Source: Burkholderiaceae bacterium
GTDB lineage: Bacteria; Pseudomonadota; Gammaproteobacteria; Burkholderiales; Burkholderiaceae_C
NCBI GenBank assembly: GCA_017999135.1
Contig: JAGOBT010000291.1
Span: forward strand, 1-5,029
Direction: 5' to 3'
Length of the DNA: 5,029 bases
This document shows, piece after piece, positions 1-5,029 of the stretch. The notes beneath the pieces were generated by a model, which was given only the letters and a program-made list of their open reading frames with translations, was not told where the DNA came from and did no database searches. The position numbers and the translations under genes were made by a program. Each line of letters opens with the position of its first letter. The first letter of the stretch is position 1.

Positions 1-1191
1 CTGGCCTGCGAGCCCAAGCTGCTGATCGCCGACGAGCCCACCACCGCGCTGGACGTGACCATCCAGCGCCAGATCCTGGAGCTGATCGCGCGCATGAAGG
101 ACAAGCTGCGCATGAGCGTGCTGTTCATCAGCCACGACCTGGGCGTGGTCGGCGAGATCAGCGACCGGGTGGTGGTGATGCGCCACGGCACGGTGCGTGA
201 ACAGGGCGACGTGGCGCAGATCTTCAGCGCCCCGCAGGACGCCTACACCCGCGCCCTGCTGGCCTGCCGGCCCAGCCTGACGGACACGCCGGCGCGGCTG
301 ACGGTGATCGACGAACACATCACCGGCGGCACCACGGCTGGCAGCGCCGCGCCCGCCGCAGCCAAGGACTCCAACGCCCCGGTGGTGCTGGCGGTGAAGT
401 CACTCGCCAAGAGCTTCTTCATCAAGCAGGGGCTGTTCGGCAAGCGTGAATTCAAGGCCGTGCAGGGCGTGAACTTCCAGCTGCGCCGCGGCCACACGCT
501 GGGCGTGGTGGGTGAATCGGGTTCGGGCAAGACGACCATGGGCCTGACGCTGCTGCGCCTGCACGAGCCCACTGGCGGCGAAGTGATCTTCGACGGCCAG
601 AACCTGCTGACGCTGAACGACCGCGACCGGCAGCTGATGCGCCGGCGCATCCAGATCGTCTTCCAGAACCCGTACGCCAGCCTGAACCCGCGCTTCACCA
701 TCGGCCAGACGCTGATCGAGCCGATGGCCATCCACGGCATCGGTGCCGACACCGCCGAGCGTGAAGACCGCGCCCGCGCCCTGCTGGCCAAGGTGGGCCT
801 GCTGCCCGAGACCTTCTTCAAATACCCGCACGAGTTTTCCGGCGGCCAGCGCCAGCGCGTGGCCATCGCCCGCTGCCTGACACTGAACCCCGAGGTGCTG
901 GTGCTGGATGAGGCCGTCAGCGCGCTGGATGTCAGCGTGCAGGCCCAGGTGCTGAACCTGCTGCGCGATCTGCAGGACGAGCTGGGCCTGGCCTATGTGT
1001 TCATCAGCCACGACCTGGCGGTGGTGCGCTTCATCAGCGACGAGGTGCTGGTGATGAAGGACGGCCAGGTGGTCGAGCAGGCCAGTGCCGCGCAGATCCT
1101 GGCCGCGCCGCAGCAGGACTACACACGCCGCCTGCTCGGCGCCGTGCCGCGCGGCTGGCAGGCACCACCTGACGTGCTTGCAGCACCGTAA
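1..1191 (+). CDS. Dipeptide/oligopeptide ABC transporter, fused double ATP-binding subunit (5' end missing)
   Basis: This is a cytoplasmic ATPase subunit that would power import of a peptide-like solute through two membrane permeases. The frame is open from base 1, so the gene begins upstream; 396 residues are visible. The window opens in the Walker B of the first nucleotide-binding domain ([12 protein letters not shown], bases 19-54), followed by its H-loop His at 133-135 (FISHDLGVV). An Ala/Gly/Thr-rich linker (about 325-380) leads to a complete second domain: Walker [10 protein letters not shown] (511-537), Q-loop [10 protein letters not shown] (Gln 664-666), signature [13 protein letters not shown] (from 835), Walker [12 protein letters not shown] (catalytic Glu 910-912) and H-loop His 1009-1011. 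Both domains end in the oligopeptide-class tail ([16 protein letters not shown]). A single chain with two such domains resembles GsiA and YejF, or fused DppD-DppF. The substrate cannot be deduced because the binding protein and permeases, if linked, lie upstream. The Walker B has DEA where DEP is commoner, a mild variant. Stop TAA at 1189-1191. Confidence 0.95.
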   Translation: MACEPKLLIADEPTTALDVTIQRQILELIARMKDKLRMSVLFISHDLGVVGEISDRVVVMRHGTVREQGDVAQIFSAPQDAYTRALLACRPSLTDTPARLTVIDEHITGGTTAGSAAPAAAKDSNAPVVLAVKSLAKSFFIKQGLFGKREFKAVQGVNFQLRRGHTLGVVGESGSGKTTMGLTLLRLHEPTGGEVIFDGQNLLTLNDRDRQLMRRRIQIVFQNPYASLNPRFTIGQTLIEPMAIHGIGADTAEREDRARALLAKVGLLPETFFKYPHEFSGGQRQRVAIARCLTLNPEVLVLDEAVSALDVSVQAQVLNLLRDLQDELGLAYVFISHDLAVVRFISDEVLVMKDGQVVEQASAAQILAAPQQDYTRRLLGAVPRGWQAPPDVLAAP

Positions 1192-1206
1192 TACCTTGGG
1201 TAATAT
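1178..1206 (+). promoter_or_regulatory. Weak candidate sigma70 promoter with GTAATA direct repeat, upstream of the RHH/PIN pair
   Basis: TTGCAG (1178-1183) and TAATAT (1201-1206) are 17 bases apart and match the -35 and -10 consensus at 3/6 and 4/6 positions. Transcription would start near 1212, leaving about 25 leader bases. The hexamer GTAATA occurs twice (1188-1193 and 1200-1205), 12 bases apart, and this AT-rich patch stands out in a very GC-rich region. Ribbon-helix-helix antitoxins usually repress their own operon by binding short repeats over the promoter, so the repeat is a plausible operator. That is inference. The site overlaps the stop codon of the upstream ABC gene. Confidence 0.35.
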
Positions 1207-1236
1207 CTGTCGCCGCCCACCACGCTGCCACCCGCC

Positions 1237-1551
1237 ATGACCATCACCGTGAAGTTCCCTGCCGGGCTGGAGGCCGATCTGCGCCGCCATGCCGAGGCCC
1301 GGGGCACCGCCACCAGCCTGGTGGTGCGCGAGGCGGTGGCGCAGTACCTGCAGCGGGCCCAGGCCGATGCCGCGCCGCCCTCGGCCGCGGCGCTGGGGGC
1401 CGATCTGTTCGGCCGCTACAGCGGGCCGGCCGACCTGGCCAGCCAGCGGCACGCAGCGGCAGCCGATGCCTGGGCCGAGAAGCATGCCCGCGACGACACC
1501 GTGGCCGAGCGCCCGGCCGCTGCCACCCGCGCACGCCGTGGCCGCCCCTGA
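1237..1551 (+). CDS. Ribbon-helix-helix (CopG/VapB-like) antitoxin
   Basis: This is a small 104-residue protein with the layout of a type II antitoxin that binds DNA and neutralises the PIN nuclease encoded next. Residues 2-7 (TITVKF) form the expected N-terminal beta-strand. Two helices follow (about 9-22 and 26-42, with the segment TSLVVREAVAQYLQRAQ), which is the CopG/Arc-type ribbon-helix-helix pattern. Residues about 53-86 contain FGRYSGPADLASQR and AWAEKHARDD, resembling the toxin-binding tail of many RHH antitoxins. The last dozen residues are Ala/Arg-rich and probably disordered. The ATG at 1237 puts the beta-strand at the very N-terminus, as in the family. No Shine-Dalgarno is visible before it, so translation may depend on a short leader. 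The downstream PIN frame begins inside or just after this gene, which suggests coupled translation. Family assignment is by motif and context only. Confidence 0.8.
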   Translation: MTITVKFPAGLEADLRRHAEARGTATSLVVREAVAQYLQRAQADAAPPSAAALGADLFGRYSGPADLASQRHAAAADAWAEKHARDDTVAERPAAATRARRGRP

Positions 1552-1990
1552 CCCACCGGCCGCTGCCGGCACCGCGGTGCTGATCGACAGCGGCCCGCTG
1601 CTGGCGCTGTTCAATGCCGCCGACCGCTGGCACCAGCCGGTGCGGCAATGGCTGCAGGCCAACCCCGCCGTGCGGCTGGTCAGCACCTGGCCGGTGTTGA
1701 CCGAGGTCTGCGCGCTGCTGGCGCGGCGCATCCACAACGGCGCCGCGCTCGACCTGCTGCGCTGGGTGCAGCGGGGCGCCGTCGAGATCGACCGGCCCGA
1801 CGACACCAGCCTGGCCGAGGTGCTGGCGATCAGCCAGCGCTTTGCCAGCCTGCCCTTCGACCTGGCCGACGCCTCGGTGGCCGAGGCCGCGCAGCGCCGC
1901 CGCATCCGCCGCGTGCTGAGCATCGACGCCGATTTCGACGTCTACCGCGACAAGGCCGGCAAGCCGCTGCGCAACCTGCTGCGCCCTTGA
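1538..1990 (+). CDS. PIN-domain ribonuclease toxin (VapC-like)
   Basis: This is a predicted Mg2+-dependent endoribonuclease and the toxin partner of the RHH protein before it. From the proposed GTG (1538) it has 150 residues, a usual size for the family. The PIN acidic residues are in order: Asp17 in [12 protein letters not shown], Glu56 in VLTEVCALL, Asp111 in FDLADASV, and Asp130 (with Asp132/Asp134) in [11 protein letters not shown]. All are intact, so the enzyme is probably active. The start is uncertain. GTG 1538 overlaps the antitoxin by 14 bases. GTG 1577 would begin directly at the first beta-strand (137 residues). ATG 1484, behind a weak GAGAAG, would add 18 residues of unlikely composition and a 68-base overlap. 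None has a strong ribosome site, so coupling to the antitoxin is likely. The target RNA cannot be inferred. An individual PIN gene could also be a housekeeping nuclease, but the RHH partner favours a toxin-antitoxin pair. Confidence 0.82.
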   Translation: MAAPDPPAAAGTAVLIDSGPLLALFNAADRWHQPVRQWLQANPAVRLVSTWPVLTEVCALLARRIHNGAALDLLRWVQRGAVEIDRPDDTSLAEVLAISQRFASLPFDLADASVAEAAQRRRIRRVLSIDADFDVYRDKAGKPLRNLLRP

Positions 1991-2057
1991 CCCCCGCAAC
2001 CGCGGCCTCACCGGGCGCAACCACCCCGACATGCCCGCCCATCCCACCACAACCACC

Positions 2058-2063
2058 AGGAGA
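2058..2063 (+). promoter_or_regulatory. Ribosome binding site of the Bug/TctC gene
   Basis: AGGAGA lies six bases before the ATG at 2070 and decides the start. The alternative in-frame ATG at 2031 has no such site and would place 13 Thr/Pro-rich residues ahead of the signal peptide. Confidence 0.85.
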
Positions 2064-2069
2064 CCTTCC

Positions 2070-3086
2070 ATGCCATCCAACCGCCGCCACCTGCTGCGCG
2101 CCACCTTGTCCGCCGCGGCCCTGGCCGCTGCGGGCACCCTGCCCGCCACCGCGCTGGCCCAGGCCGGCTGGCCGGCCAAGCCCATCCGCCTGGTGGTGCC
2201 GTTTGCCGCAGGCGGCACCACCGACATCCTGGCCCGCACCTTGGCGCCAGAGTGGCAGAAGGCCCTGGGCCAGCCGGTGGTGGTGGAGAACAAGCCCGGC
2301 GCAGGGGGCAACACCGCCGCCGCCGATGTGGCCAAGTCGGCCCCCGACGGCTATTCCATCCTGATGGCCACGGTGGGCACGCACGCCATCAACGCCGCGC
2401 TGTACCCCAAGCTGCCGTACGACCATGTCAAGGACTTCGCGCCCATCACCGTGATGGCGGGCGTGCCCAATGTGCTGGTGCTGAACGCCGCCTTCGCGCA
2501 GAAGCACAACATCAACAACGTGGCCGACTTCATCCGCGCGGCCAAGGCCAACCCGGGCAAGTTCAACATGGCCAGCTCGGGCAATGGCACGTCCATCCAT
2601 CTGTCGGGCGAGCTGTTCAAGAGCATGGCCGGGGTGTTCATGGTGCACTTTCCGTACCGTGGCTCGGGCCCGGCGCTGATCGACCTGATGGGCGGCAGCA
2701 TGGACCTGATGTTCGACAACCTGCCGTCGGCACTGCCGCACATCAAGTCGGGCAAGCTCAAGGCACTGGGCGTCACCAGCGCCAAGCGCAGCGATGCCGT
2801 CCCCGAGCTGCCCACCATCGAAGAGGCCGGCGGTCCCACGCTGAAGGGCTTCGAAGCCAGCAGCTGGTTCGCCTTGGCCGCTCCGGCCGGCACGCCACCC
2901 GAGATCGTCAGCCGCCTGCAGCAGGAGACGGCCAAGGCCCTGGCCACCCCGGACATGAAGGCCCGGATGGCCGGCATGGGTGCCATCCCCAGCGGCATGT
3001 CCACCGCCGACTTCACCAGGTTCATCGCCGCCGAGACGGCCAAGTGGGCCAAGGTGGTGAAGGCGGCCAACGCCAAGGTCGATTGA
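2070..3086 (+). CDS. Bug/TctC-family periplasmic substrate-binding protein
   Basis: This is an exported solute-binding protein of the tripartite tricarboxylate transporter class (338 residues, normal length). Such proteins capture carboxylates or related small molecules in the periplasm. The N-terminus is a signal peptide: Arg5-Arg6 (NRRHLLR, loosely like a twin-arginine motif), an Ala/Leu-rich core at residues 11-24, and a likely cleavage after ALA at residue 30. The mature part begins with the family hallmark [16 protein letters not shown] (residues 34-49), with the conserved TTDILAR following. It continues with [37 protein letters not shown] and [12 protein letters not shown]. No TctA or TctB membrane subunits are adjacent, which is typical of the many orphan Bug proteins of Burkholderiales. 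The ligand is therefore unknown. The gene is 79 bases after the PIN gene and no convincing promoter was seen there. It could be read through from the toxin-antitoxin unit or have a non-canonical promoter. Confidence 0.93.
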   Translation: MPSNRRHLLRATLSAAALAAAGTLPATALAQAGWPAKPIRLVVPFAAGGTTDILARTLAPEWQKALGQPVVVENKPGAGGNTAAADVAKSAPDGYSILMATVGTHAINAALYPKLPYDHVKDFAPITVMAGVPNVLVLNAAFAQKHNINNVADFIRAAKANPGKFNMASSGNGTSIHLSGELFKSMAGVFMVHFPYRGSGPALIDLMGGSMDLMFDNLPSALPHIKSGKLKALGVTSAKRSDAVPELPTIEEAGGPTLKGFEASSWFALAAPAGTPPEIVSRLQQETAKALATPDMKARMAGMGAIPSGMSTADFTRFIAAETAKWAKVVKAANAKVD

Positions 3087-3338
3087 GGCGGGCCGGGCCG
3101 GAGGTAACGGCTGGCAACAAGGGCGCAAGTCTGGCGCTGATCTGCCGATCTCCACGCCACGGCTTGGCTCAACTTCGGGCGAGGCCGCGTGCGCCACTGG
3201 AGGCCGCCATGGCATCTGCCCCGCCGATCCTGTCCCGCCCCGCCCCGGCCACCCCCGTGCGCCCGGCCGACCTGCCCACGCCGGTGCTGCGCCACGGCAG
3301 CCCGCCAGCGCAGCGCACGCTGCCCTTGCGGCGCGCGG
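3087..3338. other. Intergenic stretch without a convincing gene
   Basis: Between the Bug gene stop and the riboswitch promoter I see no recognisable protein, tRNA or strong terminator. Weak complementarity such as GCCA/TGGC around 3160-3177 has no U-tract. The only coding candidate is the 44-codon ORF at 3209, listed separately. Confidence 0.6.
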
Positions 3339-3343
3339 CTTGA
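3209..3343 (+). CDS. Possible small ORF, 44 residues, unrecognised
   Basis: The ATG at 3209 has a good Shine-Dalgarno (GGAGG, 3199-3203) five bases upstream, and the frame runs 44 codons to a TGA at 3341-3343. The peptide is rich in Pro, Ala and Arg (begins MASAPPILSRPAP, ends TLPLRRAA). It has no membrane segment, no cysteines and no motif I recognise. In DNA this GC-rich, open frames of this size arise by chance. The ribosome site is the only positive evidence. Its stop overlaps the -35 element of the downstream promoter. Confidence 0.2.
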   Translation: MASAPPILSRPAPATPVRPADLPTPVLRHGSPPAQRTLPLRRAA

Positions 3344-3368
3344 GCAATGGCGGGGCGGCTGTTAGCAT
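3340..3368 (+). promoter_or_regulatory. Candidate sigma70 promoter for the riboswitch-dadA transcript
   Basis: TTGAGC (3340-3345) and TAGCAT (3363-3368) each match 4/6 of the -35 and -10 consensus and are separated by the ideal 17 bases. Transcription would start near 3375, just before the first base of aptamer 1's P1 helix (3378). That agreement between an independent promoter match and the RNA boundary raises confidence. No operator was recognised. Confidence 0.5.
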
Positions 3369-3376
3369 CCGCCGCA

Positions 3377-3561
3377 CTCTGCAGGAGAGCGCCGGGCACC
3401 CCGCCCGGCCACCGAAGGCGCAATCTCCCATGAACGCTCAGGTTCCGTACTGCAGACCACAGCAGCCGTCTGGAGAGACTTCACCACCCCGGTGACGCAC
3501 CGAAGGAGCAAGACCGCAGGGCATGGCGCCCGGCGGTTGAATCTCTCAGGTACCAAGGACA
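3377..3561 (+). promoter_or_regulatory. Tandem glycine riboswitch (two aptamers)
   Basis: This is an RNA leader that binds glycine and controls the dadA-like gene downstream. Aptamer 1: P1 pairs 3378-3384 (TCTGCAG) with 3450-3456 (CTGCAGA). The GGAGAG motif is at 3384-3389. A 7-bp hairpin GCCGGGC/GCCCGGC is at 3391-3397/3403-3409, the conserved core CCGAAGGCGCAA at 3412-3423, and GCTCAGG at 3436-3442. Aptamer 2: P1 pairs 3468-3471 with 3557-3560. GGAGAG is at 3472-3477 and its GAGAG pairs with CTCTC (3543-3547). A hairpin TCACC/GGTGA is at 3481-3485/3491-3495 and the core CCGAAGGAGCAA at 3500-3511. A two-part hairpin follows: 3513-3517/3533-3537, then 3519-3522/3528-3531. CTCTCAGG is at 3543-3550. 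The aptamers are joined by a short linker (about 3457-3467), as in the classic tandem glycine class. The core motifs and helices are seen directly; glycine as ligand follows from the family. Confidence 0.95.
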
Positions 3562-3616
3562 GTGGGAGCGGCAAGCGCATCAGCCTCTGGCGATGCGTTC
3601 CGTTCTGTCCCTGGAG
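3553..3616 (+). promoter_or_regulatory. Translational expression platform covering the dadA Shine-Dalgarno
   Basis: Bases 3553-3562 (CCAAGGACAG) can pair with 3605-3614 (CTGTCCCTGG): nine Watson-Crick pairs with one A-C mismatch at 3556/3611. The 5' arm contains the 3' strand of aptamer 2's P1 (3557-3560), so the two pairings exclude each other. The 3' arm includes the first GG of the dadA ribosome site GGAG (3613-3616), eight bases before the ATG. Inside the loop is a second hairpin, 3574-3581 with 3592-3599 (CGCATC/GATGCG core), capped by GCC/GGC. No U-run follows either hairpin, so an intrinsic terminator is unlikely. The model is that without glycine the ribosome site is masked, while with glycine P1 forms and translation is on. 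Pairings are seen; direction of control is inferred. Confidence 0.65.
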
Positions 3617-3624
3617 TTTGTTCC

Positions 3625-4929
3625 ATGCACGTCCTCGTTCTGGGCGCCGGCTTGCTCGGCGTCAGCACCGCCCATTTCCTGCAGCAGCAGGGCCACCACG
3701 TCACCGTCGTCGACCGCCAGGCTGCCGCCGCCGCCGAAACCAGCTTCGCCAACGGCGGGCAGATCAGCGTCAGCCATGCCGAGCCCTGGGCCAACCCCGG
3801 CGCGCCGATCAAGCTGCTGCAATGGCTGGGGCGCGAAGACGCGCCGCTGCTGTTCCGCCTGCGCGCCGACATGCGCCAGTGGCTGTGGGGCCTGCAGTTC
3901 CTGCGCGAATGCACCCCCGCGCGCACGGCGCACAACATCCGCCAGATCGTGGCGCTGGGCACCTACAGCCGCAGCACTTTGCAGCAGTTGCGTGGTGACC
4001 TGGGCCTGCAGTACGACCAGCGCGCCCAGGGCATCCTGCACTTCTACACCGACCCGAAGGAGTTCGACGCCGCCCACGCCCCGGCCGCGCTGATGCGCGA
4101 TCTGGGCTGCGACCGCCGTGTGATCTCGGCCGACGATGCGGTGCGGCTGGAGCCGGCACTGGCCCATGTGCATGCCCGCGGCGAACTGGCCGGCGCCACC
4201 TTCACTGCCGAAGACGAATCGGGCGACGCCCGGCAGTTCACCCAGGCGCTGGCCGCTCGCTGCGCCGCCAACGGCGTGCGCTTCCTGTTCAACCACGGCA
4301 TCACCGCGCTGCGCACCGCCGGCGGCAGCATCGACCATGTGGAAGCCACCGACGACCAGGGCCGCTTCCAGCGCCTGCGCGCCGACGCCTACGTGGTGGC
4401 GATGGGCGCCTTCAGCCCGCTGCTGCTGCAGCCGCTGGGCATCCACCTGCCGATCTACCCGGCCAAGGGCTATTCGGTGACGATGCCGGTGGCCGACGCC
4501 AGCAAGGCGCACCAGGTGTCGCTGACCGACGACGGCCACAAGCTGGTGTTCTCGCGCCTGGGCGACCGGCTGCGCATTGCCGGCACGGCCGAGCTCAACG
4601 GCTACGACCGCAACCTGAACCCGGTGCGCTGCCAGGCCATCGTGCGGCGGGTGGAAGAACTGTTCCCTGGCGCCGGCGATGCCAGCCGCGCCGAGTTCTG
4701 GACCGGCCTGCGGCCCACCACGCCCAGCAACCTGCCGGTGATCGGCAAGAGCAAGCTGCCCAACCTGTTCCTGAACACCGGCCACGGCACGCTGGGCTGG
4801 ACGCATGCCTGCGGTTCGGGCAAGAGCATCGCCCGCATCGTCAGCGGGCTGGCGCCGGAGCTGGACTTCCAGTTCGCCGGCGTCGACCGCACGCCACGGG
4901 TGGGTGCGGGCGCGCTGCGGCCGGCCTGA
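3625..4929 (+). CDS. dadA: FAD-dependent D-amino-acid dehydrogenase, DadA family
   Basis: This is a membrane-associated flavoenzyme family that oxidatively deaminates D-amino acids (best D-alanine) to 2-oxo acids and ammonia, passing electrons to the respiratory chain. The length is 434 residues, near the 432 of E. coli DadA. The Rossmann FAD motif GAGLLG is at residues 7-12 with the ribose-binding acid Asp30 (VTVVDR). ETSFANGGQIS (38-48) and EPWANPGAP match the DadA N-terminal signature. The C-terminal FAD-binding part has FWTGLRPTTP (358-367), LPVIGKS and NTGHGTLGW (384-392), then ACGSGKS. The start at 3625 has GGAG eight bases upstream. An in-frame ATG at 3562 lies inside the riboswitch and is not credible. 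No alr/dadX racemase is adjacent, so this is not the classical dad operon. The glycine riboswitch in its leader suggests that the relevant substrate may be glycine (giving glyoxylate) or a D-amino acid linked to glycine status. That is inference. It is likely monocistronic, since the next gene is convergent. Confidence 0.93.
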   Translation: MHVLVLGAGLLGVSTAHFLQQQGHHVTVVDRQAAAAAETSFANGGQISVSHAEPWANPGAPIKLLQWLGREDAPLLFRLRADMRQWLWGLQFLRECTPARTAHNIRQIVALGTYSRSTLQQLRGDLGLQYDQRAQGILHFYTDPKEFDAAHAPAALMRDLGCDRRVISADDAVRLEPALAHVHARGELAGATFTAEDESGDARQFTQALAARCAANGVRFLFNHGITALRTAGGSIDHVEATDDQGRFQRLRADAYVVAMGAFSPLLLQPLGIHLPIYPAKGYSVTMPVADASKAHQVSLTDDGHKLVFSRLGDRLRIAGTAELNGYDRNLNPVRCQAIVRRVEELFPGAGDASRAEFWTGLRPTTPSNLPVIGKSKLPNLFLNTGHGTLGWTHACGSGKSIARIVSGLAPELDFQFAGVDRTPRVGAGALRPA

Positions 4930-4942
4930 GCGGTTGCCGTTC

Positions 4943-4963
4943 CGCCCCGCCACAGGCGGGGCG
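4943..4963. terminator. GC-rich hairpin between convergent dadA and ssb, probable terminator
   Basis: CGCCCCGCC (4943-4951) and GGCGGGGCG (4955-4963) form a perfect 9-bp stem with a three-base ACA loop, 13 bases after the dadA stop. There is no T-run on either side, so it is not a textbook intrinsic terminator. Its position between two convergent genes suits a shared transcript-end structure. Confidence 0.6.
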
Positions 4964-4983
4964 CATCCCGTCAGAACGGGATG
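4964..4983. repeat. Inverted repeat spanning the ssb stop codon
   Basis: CATCCCG (4964-4970) and CGGGATG (4977-4983) form a 7-bp stem with a six-base loop TCAGAA, directly abutting the preceding hairpin. The loop contains the ssb stop codon (4971-4973 on the minus strand), and one arm encodes the conserved Ile-Pro of the SSB tip. It may contribute to ending the ssb or dadA transcript, or be coincidental with the coding constraint. Confidence 0.45.
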
Positions 4984-5029
4984 TCGTCGTCCATGTCGTC
5001 GAAGCCGGTGCTCGACTTCGGTGCCGGGC
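4971..5029 (-). CDS. ssb: Single-stranded DNA-binding protein SSB, C-terminal fragment (rest beyond window)
   Basis: Reading the minus strand from the window end gives PAPKSSTGFDDMDDDIPF followed by TGA (stop at 4971-4973). The acidic tip DDMDDDIPF is the hallmark of bacterial SSB. The final Ile-Pro-Phe after a run of Asp is the docking peptide for many replication and repair proteins (known for the family). SSB coats single-stranded DNA during replication, recombination and repair. Only 18 residues of the tip and its linker are visible; the OB-fold lies outside. The gene is convergent with dadA and ends 41 bases after it. Confidence 0.93.
   Translation of the reverse strand, partial: PAPKSSTGFDDMDDDIPF

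Noticed and set aside
400..1923. Long minus-strand open frame (507 codons) antisense to the ABC and toxin-antitoxin genes
   Set aside because: It shadows well-supported plus-strand genes; the translation is Ala/Arg/Gly/Gln-rich with no domain, as expected for antisense frames in GC-rich DNA.
1987..2016. TTGACC at 1987-1992 as a -35 element for the Bug gene
   Set aside because: It matches the -35 consensus 5/6, but there is no acceptable -10 at 16-18 bases (the region around 2009-2016 is GC-rich).
1830..3431. Minus-strand open frame of 533 codons antisense to the Bug gene
   Set aside because: Low-complexity translation with no recognisable motif, fully opposite a clear binding-protein gene.
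3574..3605. Hairpin 3574-3599 followed by TTCCGTTCT as an intrinsic terminator of the riboswitch
   Set aside because: The downstream tract is interrupted by C and G and the structure better fits as the inner hairpin of a ribosome-site-masking helix.
3562..3624. Upstream extension of dadA to an ATG at 3562
   Set aside because: This start lies in the riboswitch expression platform; the FAD motif and Shine-Dalgarno fit the ATG at 3625.
3580..4953. Minus-strand open frame of 457 codons antisense to dadA
   Set aside because: It mirrors the codons of dadA, contains no family signature and has no independent ribosome site.
1..5029. CRISPR arrays, tRNA/rRNA genes, insertion sequences
   Set aside because: No regularly spaced repeats, no cloverleaf or rRNA segments and no transposase or terminal inverted repeats were seen.

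Overview
The window is uniformly GC-rich and reads like a chromosome of a betaproteobacterium of the order Burkholderiales (Rubrivivax/Leptothrix/Ideonella-like). The main clues are an orphan Bug/TctC-type periplasmic binding protein, which is a family greatly expanded in that order, the codon usage, and an ssb gene ending in the FDDMDDDIPF tip. The genus is an inference.

Layout: (1) 1-1191 (+) is the 3' part of a double-ATPase ABC transporter subunit of the oligopeptide/dipeptide (DppDF/GsiA-like) class, cut by the window start. (2) 1237-1990 (+) is a two-gene type II toxin-antitoxin-like module. It consists of a ribbon-helix-helix antitoxin and an overlapping PIN-domain nuclease that probably starts at a GTG. 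A weak promoter and a GTAATA direct repeat lie just upstream. (3) 2070-3086 (+) is an exported Bug/TctC substrate-binding protein with no TctA/TctB membrane partners in view. (4) 3087-3338 has no convincing gene; one 44-codon ORF with a good Shine-Dalgarno is possible. (5) 3340-3624 is a regulatory leader with a candidate sigma70 promoter, a well-formed tandem (two-aptamer) glycine riboswitch and a translational expression platform. (6) 3625-4929 (+) is a DadA-family FAD-dependent D-amino-acid dehydrogenase under that riboswitch. (7) 4943-4983 holds two hairpins between convergent genes. (8) 4971-5029 (-) is the last 18 codons of ssb, cut by the window end.

The most interesting unit is the riboswitch-dadA pair. 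Two glycine aptamers sit in tandem. The 3' strand of the second aptamer's P1 helix can instead pair with a segment reaching into the dadA Shine-Dalgarno, with nine base pairs and one mismatch. This predicts that glycine binding frees the ribosome site and turns the gene on. It also suggests that this DadA homologue may be used to oxidise glycine to glyoxylate, or otherwise serves glycine/D-amino-acid catabolism. The other genes look like independent units placed side by side.
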